A stretch of DNA of 42,001 bases. It comes from M30B66 sp040882555. GTDB taxonomy: Bacteria; Bacteroidota; Bacteroidia; M30B66. The stretch spans positions 1 through 42,001 of the forward strand of contig JBBEBC010000025.1 in the NCBI GenBank assembly GCA_040882555.1, given 5' to 3'. The position numbers were made by a program, and so were the translations under genes. Numbering within the stretch: the stretch's first letter is position 1; every line of letters starts with the position of its first letter. Positions 1 to 8,932 of the stretch are shown here, in pieces. The notes beneath the pieces are model-generated. The model ran no database searches and was not told the DNA's origin. It saw nothing but the letters and a program-made list of their open reading frames with translations.

Positions 1-515
1 CGCTTGTAGGCTGCCAAAGTATCTTTAGGAAGTGCATCGGCTTCTAAGGATATGAGAATATGACTCGCACGAATATCTGTTTTCATGCGATTGTACGCTT
101 CTTCTATTAGCTGCTCATTTACCTGCTTATCAGTTAAGTATGGCTGTGCTAATTGGCGACGATACCCCTTCAATTCATTGACAAAAGAGTTGACCGTATC
201 TTTACCAGCATCTTTAGCTGCCTTAACTTTTAATTTAAAATTTATAAAAAGCTGAAGGTATTCTTCAAGCGCTTCTTTACTCGTGTCAGTTTCTTTCGTG
301 TTATTCTTTCTGTAAATAGCTTCGAATTCTTCCTTGGAAACAGGATCACCGCCAACTGATAAAAGAAAAGCATTGCCAGTATCTTGACGCATTTCAGAGT
401 TCTCATTAGTCTGAGAATTCTTTTCAGCAGTAGCCTGTTTCTTCTTGTGCATTTGTCCAAAGGCAACGCTAGTGGTTACCAATCCGAAAACCAATAGGAT
501 ATTTCTTACCAACAT
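1..515 (-). CDS. SurA/PpiC-type peptidyl-prolyl isomerase, N-terminal part (runs off the left edge)
   Basis: Reading the minus strand from the ATG at 515-513 gives an open frame of 171 codons with no stop before the window edge. It opens with a signal peptide (MLVRNILLVFGLV, then a TSVAFGQ cleavage region), so the protein is exported to the periplasm. A charged linker follows, then a SurA-like helical region (EEYLQLFINFKLKVKAA). The sequence RASHILI near residue 155 is the usual first strand of a parvulin (PpiC) domain, which continues outside the window. By family, such proteins isomerise prolyl bonds and chaperone outer-membrane proteins. The start is clear because the signal peptide begins directly at this ATG. 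No TAnnTTTG promoter box was found just upstream. Family call is firm; the exact orthologue (SurA versus another parvulin) is not decided. Confidence 0.82.
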   Translation of the reverse strand, partial: MLVRNILLVFGLVTTSVAFGQMHKKKQATAEKNSQTNENSEMRQDTGNAFLLSVGGDPVSKEEFEAIYRKNNTKETDTSKEALEEYLQLFINFKLKVKAAKDAGKDTVNSFVNELKGYRRQLAQPYLTDKQVNEQLIEEAYNRMKTDIRASHILISLEADALPKDTLAAYK

Positions 516-592
516 CTTACATAAATTAAATGAGCGTGCGAAAATAGGTGAACCATAAGATATATCAAAGGACGAATGCAAATGCTTGGTAA

Positions 593-624
593 TTGATGAT
601 AAGATTAATTTTAAGATATATTTG
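593..624 (+). promoter_or_regulatory. Bacteroidota-type promoter, predicted to give a leaderless mRNA
   Basis: A -33 TTG at 593-595 is followed after 21 bases by TATATTTG at 617-624, a perfect match to the TAnnTTTG -7 box. Only five bases separate the box from the ATG at 630, so transcription should begin at or within a few bases of the start codon. Confidence 0.7.
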
Positions 625-629
625 CAGTA

Positions 630-1538
630 ATGAGTAGCCAACCAACGCAGTCAGCTTCAAGTGATAGAAACCTTGATTTCACTGAGAAAATCTCAAATCG
701 TCACGGTATTGGTGAGCAAGAAAGAAATAATAGAATTATTAATTCTGCAATAGCCTATTTAGCAGCTTTTACCATAACTTATGTTTCATTCAATCTTGTA
801 ACTGCACTTTTCGCGAAAAGGTATCATCTCTTTTACAAGCTTTTTTTCTTCAAAGTTGATTTTACACAAAACTATGACTTGTGGACTATTGACTCTGTTT
901 TGAAGACTTTTATTGCTGGGCCTGTTTTCTGCCTCTTAGCAGGAACGATTGCTTTGATTGTCCAAAAATTATATCGAAAGAGGCCAGGCATTCAAAAAAC
1001 ATTTTGGTTGTGGCTAGGAATCCATTATTTCAATCTCTTTTGCGCCCAGGTGGTGCTAATGCCTATAAAAAACACTGGATCACAAGGAATTAATGCAAGT
1101 TTTCTCGGCATCGTTGCCGACTATCTATATTGGGAAGATTTCAGCAAGCTGATAGCTTCAATACTAGCAACCTTACTATTGATTTTTATAGGTTCTTTAG
1201 TTGCTAAGCCCTTTATTCAAATAACTAATAGCACTTTACATGTAGTTAAAAACGAGAATAAAATCGTTTATCTATTTCAAACAGTGCTGCTTCCTTACAT
1301 TATTGGTTCAGCTATTTCGCTTGTATATTTTTCTGATGGTTCCTTTATCCTGAATCTAGCCTTGGTGTTTTGTCTTTTCGTCATAATCGTTTCTATTTTC
1401 ATTAATGCCCTGAAAAATAGAATGATTATGATATATAGGCTGCCTGAAACTGGTCTTATAGAAAATCGCTTTCTTATCATATTAGCCTCTGTTTTAATTC
1501 TAATGAAGATTTTCCTGAACAACGGAATAATGTTTTGA
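630..1538 (+). CDS. Integral membrane protein of unknown function
   Basis: I do not recognise this 302-residue protein. It has a polar N-terminus of about 38 residues and then roughly six or seven hydrophobic segments (near 40-60, 91-110, 125-143, 172-195, 215-232, 236-260 and 281-300), so it should sit in the inner membrane. No catalytic motif or conserved charged cluster is evident. A polar stretch around residues 198-215 separates two membrane blocks. The ATG at 630 lies five bases after a strong promoter box, which fixes the start. It is transcribed alone: the neighbour on the left is divergent and guaB downstream has its own promoter box. An unusual transporter subunit or a Yip1-like protein are possibilities, but nothing in the sequence decides this. 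Confidence 0.75.
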   Translation: MSSQPTQSASSDRNLDFTEKISNRHGIGEQERNNRIINSAIAYLAAFTITYVSFNLVTALFAKRYHLFYKLFFFKVDFTQNYDLWTIDSVLKTFIAGPVFCLLAGTIALIVQKLYRKRPGIQKTFWLWLGIHYFNLFCAQVVLMPIKNTGSQGINASFLGIVADYLYWEDFSKLIASILATLLLIFIGSLVAKPFIQITNSTLHVVKNENKIVYLFQTVLLPYIIGSAISLVYFSDGSFILNLALVFCLFVIIVSIFINALKNRMIMIYRLPETGLIENRFLIILASVLILMKIFLNNGIMF

Positions 1539-1583
1539 TAGGAAAGGCAACATTGACTTAATAATACACTCGTTTTTTCTTTC

Positions 1584-1591
1584 TATATTTG
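1584..1591 (+). promoter_or_regulatory. Promoter -7 box of guaB
   Basis: TATATTTG matches TAnnTTTG. The nearest upstream TTG (1553-1555) is 28 bases away, longer than usual, so the -33 element is uncertain. The box overlaps an in-frame TTG at 1589, which therefore cannot be the translation start; the leader to the ATG at 1628 would be about 32 bases. Confidence 0.55.
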
Positions 1592-1627
1592 CGCGCAATT
1601 CGGGACCAAACCCCGATACCCGGTTGC

Positions 1628-3091
1628 ATGGATTCGAAAATTCCGCTTACAGAAGGACTCACCTACGATGATGTTCTATTAGTTCCAGATTATTCAGAAG
1701 TTTTACCGCGAGAAACAGAAATAGGAAGTTATTTCAGTAGGGGTATTCATTTAAATGTACCAGTTGTTTCGGCAGCTATGGATACCGTTACAGAATCGGC
1801 TCTTGCTATTGCTATTGCTCAAGAAGGTGGAATTGGTGTTTTGCATAAAAACATGAGTATCGAGCGTCAAGCGGCTGAAGTAAAGAAGGTAAAGCGCTCG
1901 GAAAGCGGAATGATTATCGATCCTGTTACAATGCATCAGGATTCTCTGGTTGCAGATGCTCTGCAGCTTATGAAGGAGAATAAAATTGGCGGAATTCCAG
2001 TAATAGATGACAACAAAAAACTGGTGGGTATTATTACAAATCGCGATTTGAGATTTGAAAAACGATTCGATAAGCCAGTTCGCGAAGTGATGACCAAGGA
2101 AAATATCATTACTACTGAAGAAACCAACCTCGAAAAAGCTGAGATTCTACTTCAAGAATATAAGATTGAGAAACTTCCAGTTGTTGATTCAACTCATAAA
2201 CTCGTTGGATTAATTACTTATAAGGATATCATAAAAAACAGATTAAGACCTAATGCATGCAAAGATGACTTTGGCCGTCTTAGGGTAGCAGCAGCAGTTG
2301 GAGTAACAACGGATACTCTTGAGAGAGTTCAGGCTCTTAAACTGGCAGGAGTTGATGCAATTATCATTGATACGGCCCATGGTCATTCAAAAGGTGTTAT
2401 TGATAAGCTCAAGGAAGTTAGAAAGCTGCATCTCGACTTACAGATAATTGTAGGAAATATTGCCACTGCTGAAGCTGCATTGGCCTTGGTTGCTGCAGGT
2501 GCTGATGCTGTAAAGGTAGGGATTGGTCCAGGATCAATTTGCACTACACGGGTCATTGCCGGTGTTGGAGTACCTCAGTTAACTGCAGTGATGGATGTAG
2601 CAGAAGCATTAAAAGGGACCGGTGTTCCTGTAATTGCTGATGGAGGAATACGTTTTTCAGGAGATATTGTAAAGGCATTAGCGGCAGGTGCATCAAGCAT
2701 CATGGCAGGCTCTATGTTTGCAGGGGTAGAGGAATCTCCTGGTGAAACCATTATTTATGAAGGAAGGAAGTTTAAGTCCTACCGCGGTATGGGTTCAATT
2801 GAAGCGATGCAAACAGGCTCAAAAGACCGCTATTTTCAAGATGCAGAGGATGATATAAAGAAGCTTGTTCCTGAAGGAATAGTTGGTCAAGTTCCTTTCA
2901 AAGGAACTCTAAATGAAGTGCTGTATCAGCTAATCGGAGGGTTAAGAGCAGGCATGGGATATTGTGGAGCAAGAACTATTGCAGAATTACAAACCAAGCG
3001 ATTCATTCGAGTTACTTCAGCAGGAGTGCGAGAATCTCATCCACATGATGTGAGCATCACCAGAGAAGCGCCAAATTATTCTAAACGATAG
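1628..3091 (+). CDS. guaB: IMP dehydrogenase
   Basis: Oxidises IMP to XMP with NAD+, the committed step to guanine nucleotides, in the cytoplasm. The 487-residue length matches the family. The barrel opens with GLTYDDVLLVPDYSEVLP; two CBS domains span about residues 95-208; the loop GIGPGSICTTRVIAGVG carries the catalytic cysteine at residue 305, the same number as in E. coli. The K-site and flap region (YRGMGSIEAM) are intact. I chose the ATG at 1628 rather than the in-frame TTG at 1589 because the promoter box covers the latter and MDSKIPLTEGLTYDD is a normal family N-terminus. The gene appears monocistronic, ending at a strong hairpin shared with the convergent ammonium transporter. guaA is not in the window. 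Confidence 0.96.
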   Translation: MDSKIPLTEGLTYDDVLLVPDYSEVLPRETEIGSYFSRGIHLNVPVVSAAMDTVTESALAIAIAQEGGIGVLHKNMSIERQAAEVKKVKRSESGMIIDPVTMHQDSLVADALQLMKENKIGGIPVIDDNKKLVGIITNRDLRFEKRFDKPVREVMTKENIITTEETNLEKAEILLQEYKIEKLPVVDSTHKLVGLITYKDIIKNRLRPNACKDDFGRLRVAAAVGVTTDTLERVQALKLAGVDAIIIDTAHGHSKGVIDKLKEVRKLHLDLQIIVGNIATAEAALALVAAGADAVKVGIGPGSICTTRVIAGVGVPQLTAVMDVAEALKGTGVPVIADGGIRFSGDIVKALAAGASSIMAGSMFAGVEESPGETIIYEGRKFKSYRGMGSIEAMQTGSKDRYFQDAEDDIKKLVPEGIVGQVPFKGTLNEVLYQLIGGLRAGMGYCGARTIAELQTKRFIRVTSAGVRESHPHDVSITREAPNYSKR

Positions 3092-3119
3092 TTTTAAGTT
3101 AGCCTTATCGAAAACTTGC

Positions 3120-3153
3120 TTCCTTAGATTTTATTAAAAGAAAATCTAAGGAA
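3120..3153. terminator. Bidirectional terminator between guaB and amt
   Basis: A perfect 13-bp inverted repeat (TTCCTTAGATTTT at 3120-3132, its complement at 3141-3153) with an 8-base loop. The A/T-rich arms give a U-run on both strands. It lies between two convergent stop codons, so it can end both transcripts. Confidence 0.85.
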
Positions 3154-3165
3154 ATTGTGATAATA

Positions 3166-4443
3166 TCAGGATATCTGCTCCCCGTGCTGGCTCAAATCAA
3201 GACCTATTTCTTCTTGATCTTCTCGAACTCGCATTCTTAACAGAACATCTACAATTTTAAATAACAAGAAACTTCCACCTAAGGTGTAAACTGCAGTTAT
3301 TACGAGTGCTAATAAGTGAGAATAAAATGTTGAAGTTTCTCCATAGATAAGTCCAACATTGGCAGCTAAAACTCCTGTTAATAACATACCTACAACTCCA
3401 CCAATTCCATGACTTGGAAAAACATCTAAGGTGTCATCAATCCCAGATTTATTTTTCAAGTATATCATCCAATTAGATATTATGGCTGAAATAAATCCAA
3501 TAATCATAGACTGGCCAATGTTTACAAAGCCTGCTGCTGGCGTAATAGCTACAAGCCCAACTACTGCGCCAATACAGGCTCCAACAGCAGACATTTTTCT
3601 GCCTAACATTCTCTCATAAAATAGCCAGGTAATCATTGCTGTAGCAGAAGCAATATTGGTATTTGCAAATGCAATTACGGCATCTCCATTAGCACCTAAA
3701 GCAGATCCGGCATTAAAGCCGAACCAGCCAAACCAAAGTAATCCGGTTCCTAAGATAACGTAAGGAACATTGGCATGACTTTCAACAGCTTGCTTTCTCT
3801 TTCCAAGATAAATTGCTCCTGCGAGAGCAGCAAAACCAGCCGACATATGAACTACTGTTCCACCAGCAAAATCTAAAACTCCCCATTTTCTGAATAAACC
3901 ATCTGGATGCCAAGTCATATGAGCTAAAGGGCTGTAGATAAAAATACTGAAAAGCACCATAAATAATATGTAACTCCTGAATCTTACTCTTCCTGCAAAG
4001 CTTCCTGTAATTAATGCTGGTGTTATAATTGCAAATTTCAATTGAAAAAGAGCAAAGAGCAAAAACGGAATTGTAGCTGAGAATTGAGCATTAGGCTCTA
4101 GACCTACATTTTTAAAATTGAGATAGGTTAATGGATTACCGATTATGCCTCCAATGCTGTCTCCAAATGCAAGGCTAAAGCCAACGAGAACCCAAATAAC
4201 ACTAATAACTCCAAGAGCAACAAAACTCTGAAGCATCGTTGATATTACATTCTTCTTATTTATCATCCCACCATAAAAGAACGATAGACCGGGAGTCATC
4301 AATAGCACAAAAGCGCTTGAAATAAGCATCCATGCTGTATCAGCTTTATCTATTTGTGAAGTAAGTTCAGGATAAGCAGTTGCCGTAAAAGCACTAACTA
4401 CAACCAAAAAGGCTAAGACAATAAAGTTTATTTTTTTACCCAT
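3166..4443 (-). CDS. amt: Ammonium transporter, Amt family
   Basis: A trimeric inner-membrane channel family that moves ammonium/ammonia. The 425 residues start with a signal-like hydrophobic segment (residues 7-23), followed by about 11 membrane helices. The family block DFAGGTVVHMSAG carries the first pore histidine at residue 199, and FPSHGIGGVVG carries the second at residue 345; FFYGGM and WFGWFGFNAGS are also typical. The C-terminal tail (about residues 400-425) is the usual cytoplasmic arm. The gene follows the M16 peptidase pair with a gap of 26 bases and no promoter box, so it may be co-transcribed with them. No glnK/PII gene lies beside it, unlike most amt loci, so its regulator must be elsewhere. 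It ends at the shared hairpin at 3120-3153. Confidence 0.95.
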   Translation of the reverse strand: MGKKINFIVLAFLVVVSAFTATAYPELTSQIDKADTAWMLISSAFVLLMTPGLSFFYGGMINKKNVISTMLQSFVALGVISVIWVLVGFSLAFGDSIGGIIGNPLTYLNFKNVGLEPNAQFSATIPFLLFALFQLKFAIITPALITGSFAGRVRFRSYILFMVLFSIFIYSPLAHMTWHPDGLFRKWGVLDFAGGTVVHMSAGFAALAGAIYLGKRKQAVESHANVPYVILGTGLLWFGWFGFNAGSALGANGDAVIAFANTNIASATAMITWLFYERMLGRKMSAVGACIGAVVGLVAITPAAGFVNIGQSMIIGFISAIISNWMIYLKNKSGIDDTLDVFPSHGIGGVVGMLLTGVLAANVGLIYGETSTFYSHLLALVITAVYTLGGSFLLFKIVDVLLRMRVREDQEEIGLDLSQHGEQIS

Positions 4444-4469
4444 TTTAATTTTTGAATAACTAAGCTTTA

Positions 4470-5753
4470 TTACTTCTTCCCAACAACCAGTTCAACTAAA
4501 TCTTCTTTTTTCAGCCATTTATTTGCAAGACCCAATAGTTGAGATGCTGAAGTGCTGCGTATGGCATCTGAATAATCTTCGTAATAATTCACATCAAAAC
4601 CATGCAAGTGAACAAGCTTAAAGCGCTCCATACGTTCGAAGGGACCTTCAAAGCTCTTGAGTAAGGAACCAAGCATGTAGTTTTTAACAAGATTCAATTC
4701 TGTTTCAAGAACAGCAGATTTTTGAAGCTGTTCTATTTCTTTATAAATCTCTGAAATAGCATCAGCACAGACATCAACACCAACTTCAGTGCTGATGTAA
4801 AAATAACCGTCGTTATTCATTGCAACCATCCCCGCCCCTATTCCATATGTATAGCCTTTGTCCTCTCTGATGTTTGTCATCAAACGAGAGCCAAAATATC
4901 CACCGAGAATCGTGCAAAGTACTTTCATTCCAAAGTAATCAGGATGAGCTCTTGTAAAGAGCTTTCGTCCAATACGAACCGCCGACTGCATAGCATTATC
5001 CCTTGTAATAATTTCTTTGATTGGCTTTATAACATCAATTGAAGAATAAGCAGTATCGGCGTGGTTAATTTTAAAATTTGATAAAGTAGAAAACTCGGTT
5101 TTAACAATATCTAGGTCTCTAATACTTAAAAATCCGCTCATATAAATTCTGAAAGGACTATTCTTGAAATTCTTCTGATAGAAGTCTAGAACATCCTGTC
5201 TATTCAGTTGATCGTAGGAATTTTCATTGAATGTAGCTCCATACCCTGTAGACTGAAAAAGGATTTCTTGAAAACGCTTACCCGCAACAAACCCAACTTT
5301 CTCGAGACCAACCAAATATTTCTGTTTTCTATTGGTTCTCTTGATCTCAAATTCCCTTTCAGGGATAGTTGAATTTCGAATAACATCAATTAAAACAGGT
5401 AAAGTCTCCGGTAAAAAGCGAGAAAGTGTAATCAAAGTTACCGAAGTAAAATCCTTCCCTAAGTCAGTTTCGAGAAAAGCTCCATAATCATCTATGGCTT
5501 CAGCAATCTGTATTGCAGATTTTGAGGAAGTTCCTTCACTTAGCATTGAAACAGCGAATCCCGGGATGAGAGGATTGTCATTAGAACTGCTTCCAGCTTC
5601 AAAAACCAACTCAATTTTAACAACTTCCTGCGTACCAGCAGAATAAGTATAAAGGTCAAGTCCATTAGATAGCTGATTATGTTCAGGCGTATTTAGGCGA
5701 ACATTCTGTATTGCCTTTGCTTCTGGAGGTATAACTCTATTTAGTGTATTCAT
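4470..5753 (-). CDS. M16-family peptidase-like subunit lacking the zinc motif
   Basis: A 427-residue cytoplasmic or envelope-associated protein with the two-domain M16 fold. Where an active member has HxxEH this one reads PLIPGFAVSMLSEG, so the metal and catalytic residues are missing. The C-terminal half keeps the partner-type signature SRLMTNIREDKGYTYGIG, with the Arg and Tyr that active complexes use to hold substrate. It overlaps the active M16 gene by four bases (ATGA), which implies coupled translation in equal amounts. By analogy with mitochondrial processing peptidase and bacterial M16 pairs, it should form a heterodimer with that neighbour. Substrate is unknown. No clear signal peptide is present. 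Confidence 0.88.
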   Translation of the reverse strand: MNTLNRVIPPEAKAIQNVRLNTPEHNQLSNGLDLYTYSAGTQEVVKIELVFEAGSSSNDNPLIPGFAVSMLSEGTSSKSAIQIAEAIDDYGAFLETDLGKDFTSVTLITLSRFLPETLPVLIDVIRNSTIPEREFEIKRTNRKQKYLVGLEKVGFVAGKRFQEILFQSTGYGATFNENSYDQLNRQDVLDFYQKNFKNSPFRIYMSGFLSIRDLDIVKTEFSTLSNFKINHADTAYSSIDVIKPIKEIITRDNAMQSAVRIGRKLFTRAHPDYFGMKVLCTILGGYFGSRLMTNIREDKGYTYGIGAGMVAMNNDGYFYISTEVGVDVCADAISEIYKEIEQLQKSAVLETELNLVKNYMLGSLLKSFEGPFERMERFKLVHLHGFDVNYYEDYSDAIRSTSASQLLGLANKWLKKEDLVELVVGKK

Positions 5754-6991
5754 AGCTTTTCCCTCCTATAATAAAGTGTTGAACAATTTGTATTTACAAG
5801 GATTCTATTTGCTTGCAAAAGAATGTCATCCTCAGAAATCGCATTAATCTTACTGATTTCCGTATTTATCATTTCAGTATCTCCTAACAATTCGCCAAAG
5901 GCAAGATTCATTGCTTTATTTAGCACGCTAACTTCTCCAAAAACATGGGTGCTTTCAGCTTTGTGCTTCACCTTTTTAAGTTCATTTGAATCAAGTTTTT
6001 GAGTCTTTAATTCTTCAATTACTTCTATAATAGCTTCATCAGCCTGTTCCATTTTAACCCCATTTACCAATCGCCCGTGGATAACTAATAAACCAGAATC
6101 AAAGCTACCCGTTACGTAAGCAGAAATGCTTGAGAAAAATTGCTTTTCCTTAACAAGCTTTCGATGTAGGCGCGAAGAAGAGCCTCTACCAAGCACATCA
6201 GATAATAAATCTTGAGCATGGTATTCAGCCGACATCCTTTCGGCCATATGCCAAACTTTTGTAATGCTATCTGAAGGAACATCCTTAAAGACCTCTAGTT
6301 TTCGCTCCTCCGTTTGGGCTGGTTCTTTTGGCAAGGACCTATTATTAGGCTGCCCTGATTCAATATCACCAAACCACTTTTCTGCTAAGGCTTTAACTTG
6401 ATCCGTTTTCACATCACCAGCAACTACCATGATCGCATTAGAAGGATTATAGAATTTTTTAAAGAATGCTTTAACATCCTCCATTTTGGCATTTTCTATA
6501 TGCGAAATTTCTTTGCCAATAGTTGCCCAACGATATGGATGTTTTTTGTACGCTAGAGGCCTGAGTAAAAGCCATTCATCGCCATAAGGCTGATTTAAAT
6601 AACGTTGTTTAAACTCTTCAACAACAACATTTCGCTGAACTTCCAGACTTTTCTCAGAAAAAGCCAAGCTTAACATCCTATCTGATTCAAGCCAAAAACC
6701 TGTTTCAATGTTCTCTGAAGGAAGCGTGAGGTAATAATTTGTTATATCGTTGTTTGTGAAAGCATTATTCTCGCCACCAACTACTTGAAGTGGGCTATCA
6801 TAATTGGGAATATTTATGCTTCCACCAAACATTAGGTGCTCAAATAAATGAGCAAAACCTGTCCTTTCCTCCTCTTCGTCTCTAGCACCCACATTATAGA
6901 GAATATTAAGACAAGCCATTGGAGTGGAGCTATCTTCGTGCACAATTACCCTTAATCCGTTGGATAATGTGAATTTTTCGTAAGAAATCAT
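5750..6991 (-). CDS. M16-family zinc peptidase, active subunit
   Basis: A 413-residue metallopeptidase of the insulinase/pitrilysin-like M16 family. The inverted zinc motif is HLFEH at residues 48-52, inside TGFAHLFEHLMFGGS, and the downstream glutamate block (EVQRNVVVEEFKQRY) is present. Ending near residue 413, it is one half-clamp and needs a partner; the degenerate M16 protein translated from the overlapping ATGA is the obvious one. No signal peptide is seen at the N-terminus (MISYEKFTLSNGLRV starts directly in the fold), which argues for a cytoplasmic location unless exported by another route. A -7-like box (TATCTTCG) sits four bases before the start. It is divergent from dapD. Confidence 0.93.
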   Translation of the reverse strand: MISYEKFTLSNGLRVIVHEDSSTPMACLNILYNVGARDEEEERTGFAHLFEHLMFGGSINIPNYDSPLQVVGGENNAFTNNDITNYYLTLPSENIETGFWLESDRMLSLAFSEKSLEVQRNVVVEEFKQRYLNQPYGDEWLLLRPLAYKKHPYRWATIGKEISHIENAKMEDVKAFFKKFYNPSNAIMVVAGDVKTDQVKALAEKWFGDIESGQPNNRSLPKEPAQTEERKLEVFKDVPSDSITKVWHMAERMSAEYHAQDLLSDVLGRGSSSRLHRKLVKEKQFFSSISAYVTGSFDSGLLVIHGRLVNGVKMEQADEAIIEVIEELKTQKLDSNELKKVKHKAESTHVFGEVSVLNKAMNLAFGELLGDTEMINTEISKINAISEDDILLQANRILVNTNCSTLYYRREKL

Positions 6992-6995
6992 GCAG

Positions 6996-7003
6996 CGAAG
7001 ATA
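6996..7003 (-). promoter_or_regulatory. Probable -7 box of the M16-M16-amt operon
   Basis: The minus strand reads TATCTTCG, one base from TAnnTTTG, ending four bases before the start codon at 6991. No good -33 TTG is seen. The same TATCTTCG variant sits before the polysaccharide operon at 34370. Confidence 0.4.
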
Positions 7004-7071
7004 ATCGGAAATGAAATTCAGGTTCTTGAAAGGTGAAATCGTTTTCTACACAAGATGTTGTTCAGTGTTGT

Positions 7072-7106
7072 TTGTATAGAAATAATGCATTGGATTTCTA
7101 TCTTTG
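7072..7106 (+). promoter_or_regulatory. Promoter of dapD, predicted short or absent leader
   Basis: TATCTTTG at 7099-7106 matches TAnnTTTG exactly and ends five bases before the ATG at 7112. A TTG at 7072-7074 is 24 bases upstream, slightly long for a -33 element. The box also rules out the longer in-frame starts upstream. Confidence 0.6.
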
Positions 7107-7111
7107 GCCTT

Positions 7112-7918
7112 ATGCAAGAGATGATAGAAAAAGCTTGGGAGAATCGCGAAATGCTTAAGGATTCTGGCGTTCAAAAATCGATTCGGGAAGTTATCGAAGA
7201 AATTGATAAAGGAAGAATTCGAGTTGCTGAGCCTTCGGCCGAAGGCTGGAAAGTAAACGAATGGGTTAAGAAAGCGGTGATTCTATATTTCCCAATTCAG
7301 CAAATGAAAACCATAGAGCTTGGGCCTTTTGAATTTCATGATAAGATGCAGTTAAAAACAGGTTACGCTGCGCTTGGAGTTCGAGTGGTTCCTCTTGCTG
7401 TTGCTCGATATGGAAGCTTTATTTCTAAAGGAGTTATATTGATGCCTTCTTATGTGAATATTGGAGCTTATGTAGATGAAGGAACCATGGTTGACACATG
7501 GGCAACTGTTGGTTCGTGTGCTCAAATAGGTAAGAATGTTCACCTTAGCGGAGGAGTTGGCATAGGAGGAGTTCTTGAGCCCATTCAGGCAAGTCCTGTA
7601 ATAATAGAAGATGGCTGTTTTATTGGTTCTAGATGTATTGTGGTAGAAGGCGTAAAAGTTGGAAAAGAGGCTGTTCTTGGAGCTAATGTGGTAATCACTA
7701 AAAGCACCAAGATTATTGATGTTACAGGAAGCGACCCGAAAGAATACAAAGGCGAAATACCTGAACGTTCTGTAGTCATCCCAGGTTCTTACACTAAGAA
7801 TTTTCCAGCAGGTCAATTTCAGGTGCCTTGCGCATTAATTATTGGTCAAAGAAAGGCATCTACAGATTTAAAGACCTCTCTAAATGATGCCCTAAGAGAG
7901 CATAATGTTGCGGTTTAA
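7112..7918 (+). CDS. dapD: Tetrahydrodipicolinate N-succinyltransferase
   Basis: Transfers succinyl from succinyl-CoA to tetrahydrodipicolinate in the succinylase branch of lysine and diaminopimelate synthesis; cytoplasmic trimer. The 268 residues contain a helical N-terminal domain and a left-handed beta-helix whose core (VLMPSYVNIGAYVDEGTM, then GSCAQIGKNVHLSGGVG and IIEDGCFIGSR) is nearly identical to the E. coli enzyme as I recall it. I start at the ATG at 7112: MQEMIEKAWENR is a normal family N-terminus, while a longer frame from 7055 would be interrupted by the promoter box. The other dap genes are not nearby. A GT9 glycosyltransferase follows 32 bases downstream on the same strand. Confidence 0.96.
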   Translation: MQEMIEKAWENREMLKDSGVQKSIREVIEEIDKGRIRVAEPSAEGWKVNEWVKKAVILYFPIQQMKTIELGPFEFHDKMQLKTGYAALGVRVVPLAVARYGSFISKGVILMPSYVNIGAYVDEGTMVDTWATVGSCAQIGKNVHLSGGVGIGGVLEPIQASPVIIEDGCFIGSRCIVVEGVKVGKEAVLGANVVITKSTKIIDVTGSDPKEYKGEIPERSVVIPGSYTKNFPAGQFQVPCALIIGQRKASTDLKTSLNDALREHNVAV

Positions 7919-7950
7919 AATTTAGAGTACCATTCATTTAAATTCACAAT

Positions 7951-8922
7951 TTGAAAAAAATACTCCTTATTCAAACAGCGTTTATTGGTGATGTAATTCT
8001 TTCTACTCCAATTTTAGAAGCATTAAATAAGCATTATAAAAATTCAGAAATTGATGTAGTTGTGAGGAAAGGGAATGAAACCTTATTCAGAGGTCATCCT
8101 TTTATAAAGCGCGTTTTAGTTTGGCAAAAAACCGAATCTAAGTACAAGAATCTCATGTTTTTGCTTATTGCTATTCGCAGGCAGAAATATGATTTGGTAA
8201 TAAATTGTCAACGCTTTGCTGCTTCAGGATTTTTGACAGCATTTTCAAAAGGCAAAGTAAAGATCGGATTTGAGAAAAATCCATTTGCTCGCTTCTTCAC
8301 TTATAAAATACCTCATCAAATAGGAAAAGGTCAGCATGAATGCGAAAGAAATCTTGCATTGCTGAACCCTTTGGGCATTCAGGGAGATAAAAGACCGAGG
8401 CTTTATCCGCCAGAGGCGAAAATAATCCCTAAGAAGCCCTATATATGCATAGCACCATCTTCAGTATGGTTCACAAAACAATGGCCTGCACAAAAATGGG
8501 TTGAGCTAATACGCAGCTTCAAAATTCCATATGAAGTTTTTCTTCTTGGTGCGGCATCAGATAAAGACCTATGTGAAGAGATTAAAAGTCAAGTCCAAGA
8601 TTTTGACGTAAAAAACATGTGTGGCGAATTTGATTTATTACAATCGGCTGCTTTTATGGGAGGTGCGGTGATGAATTACGTGAACGATTCGGCACCTATG
8701 CATCTGTGTTCTGCCGTTAATGCGCCTGTATCAGTTGTTTTTTGCAGCACTGTACCCGAGTTTGGGTTTGGTCCTTTATCAGATAATTCAACGAGTATAG
8801 AAGTCAAAGAAAAGCTTGATTGTAGACCTTGCGGATTGCATGGATATAAGGCTTGTCCAAAAGGACATTTTAATTGTGCTGAAAAGATTGAAATTTCCCA
8901 GCTTTTAAGGTTTACAGAGTAA
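7951..8922 (+). CDS. Glycosyltransferase family 9 (heptosyltransferase-like)
   Basis: A 323-residue cytoplasmic or membrane-associated GT-B enzyme of the ADP-heptose:LPS heptosyltransferase family. The N-terminus KKILLIQTAFIGDVILSTP is the family acceptor-domain signature, IAPSSVWFTKQWPAQKW is the usual donor-domain motif with its lysine, and YVNDSAPMHLCSAVNAP is the conserved nucleotide-binding stretch. The start codon is TTG at 7951; there is no nearby ATG and the reading MKKILLIQ fits the family exactly. It follows dapD by 32 bases and may be read from the same promoter. A late Cys-rich part (LDCRPCGLHGYKACPKGHFNC) is common in Bacteroidota members. The sugar donor cannot be told from sequence alone; lipopolysaccharide core assembly is the likely role. 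Confidence 0.9.
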   Translation: MKKILLIQTAFIGDVILSTPILEALNKHYKNSEIDVVVRKGNETLFRGHPFIKRVLVWQKTESKYKNLMFLLIAIRRQKYDLVINCQRFAASGFLTAFSKGKVKIGFEKNPFARFFTYKIPHQIGKGQHECERNLALLNPLGIQGDKRPRLYPPEAKIIPKKPYICIAPSSVWFTKQWPAQKWVELIRSFKIPYEVFLLGAASDKDLCEEIKSQVQDFDVKNMCGEFDLLQSAAFMGGAVMNYVNDSAPMHLCSAVNAPVSVVFCSTVPEFGFGPLSDNSTSIEVKEKLDCRPCGLHGYKACPKGHFNCAEKIEISQLLRFTE

Positions 8923-8932
8923 GTTAAAATTC

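Noticed and set aside
242..466. Lysine/arginine-rich 74-residue frame on the minus strand
   Set aside because: It lies in another frame of the peptidyl-prolyl isomerase gene (1-515), whose signal peptide and parvulin motif are clear.
7352..7816. 154-residue antisense frame within dapD
   Set aside because: Sense frame is an unmistakable dapD; the antisense protein is Ser/Asn-rich, with no motif and no promoter.
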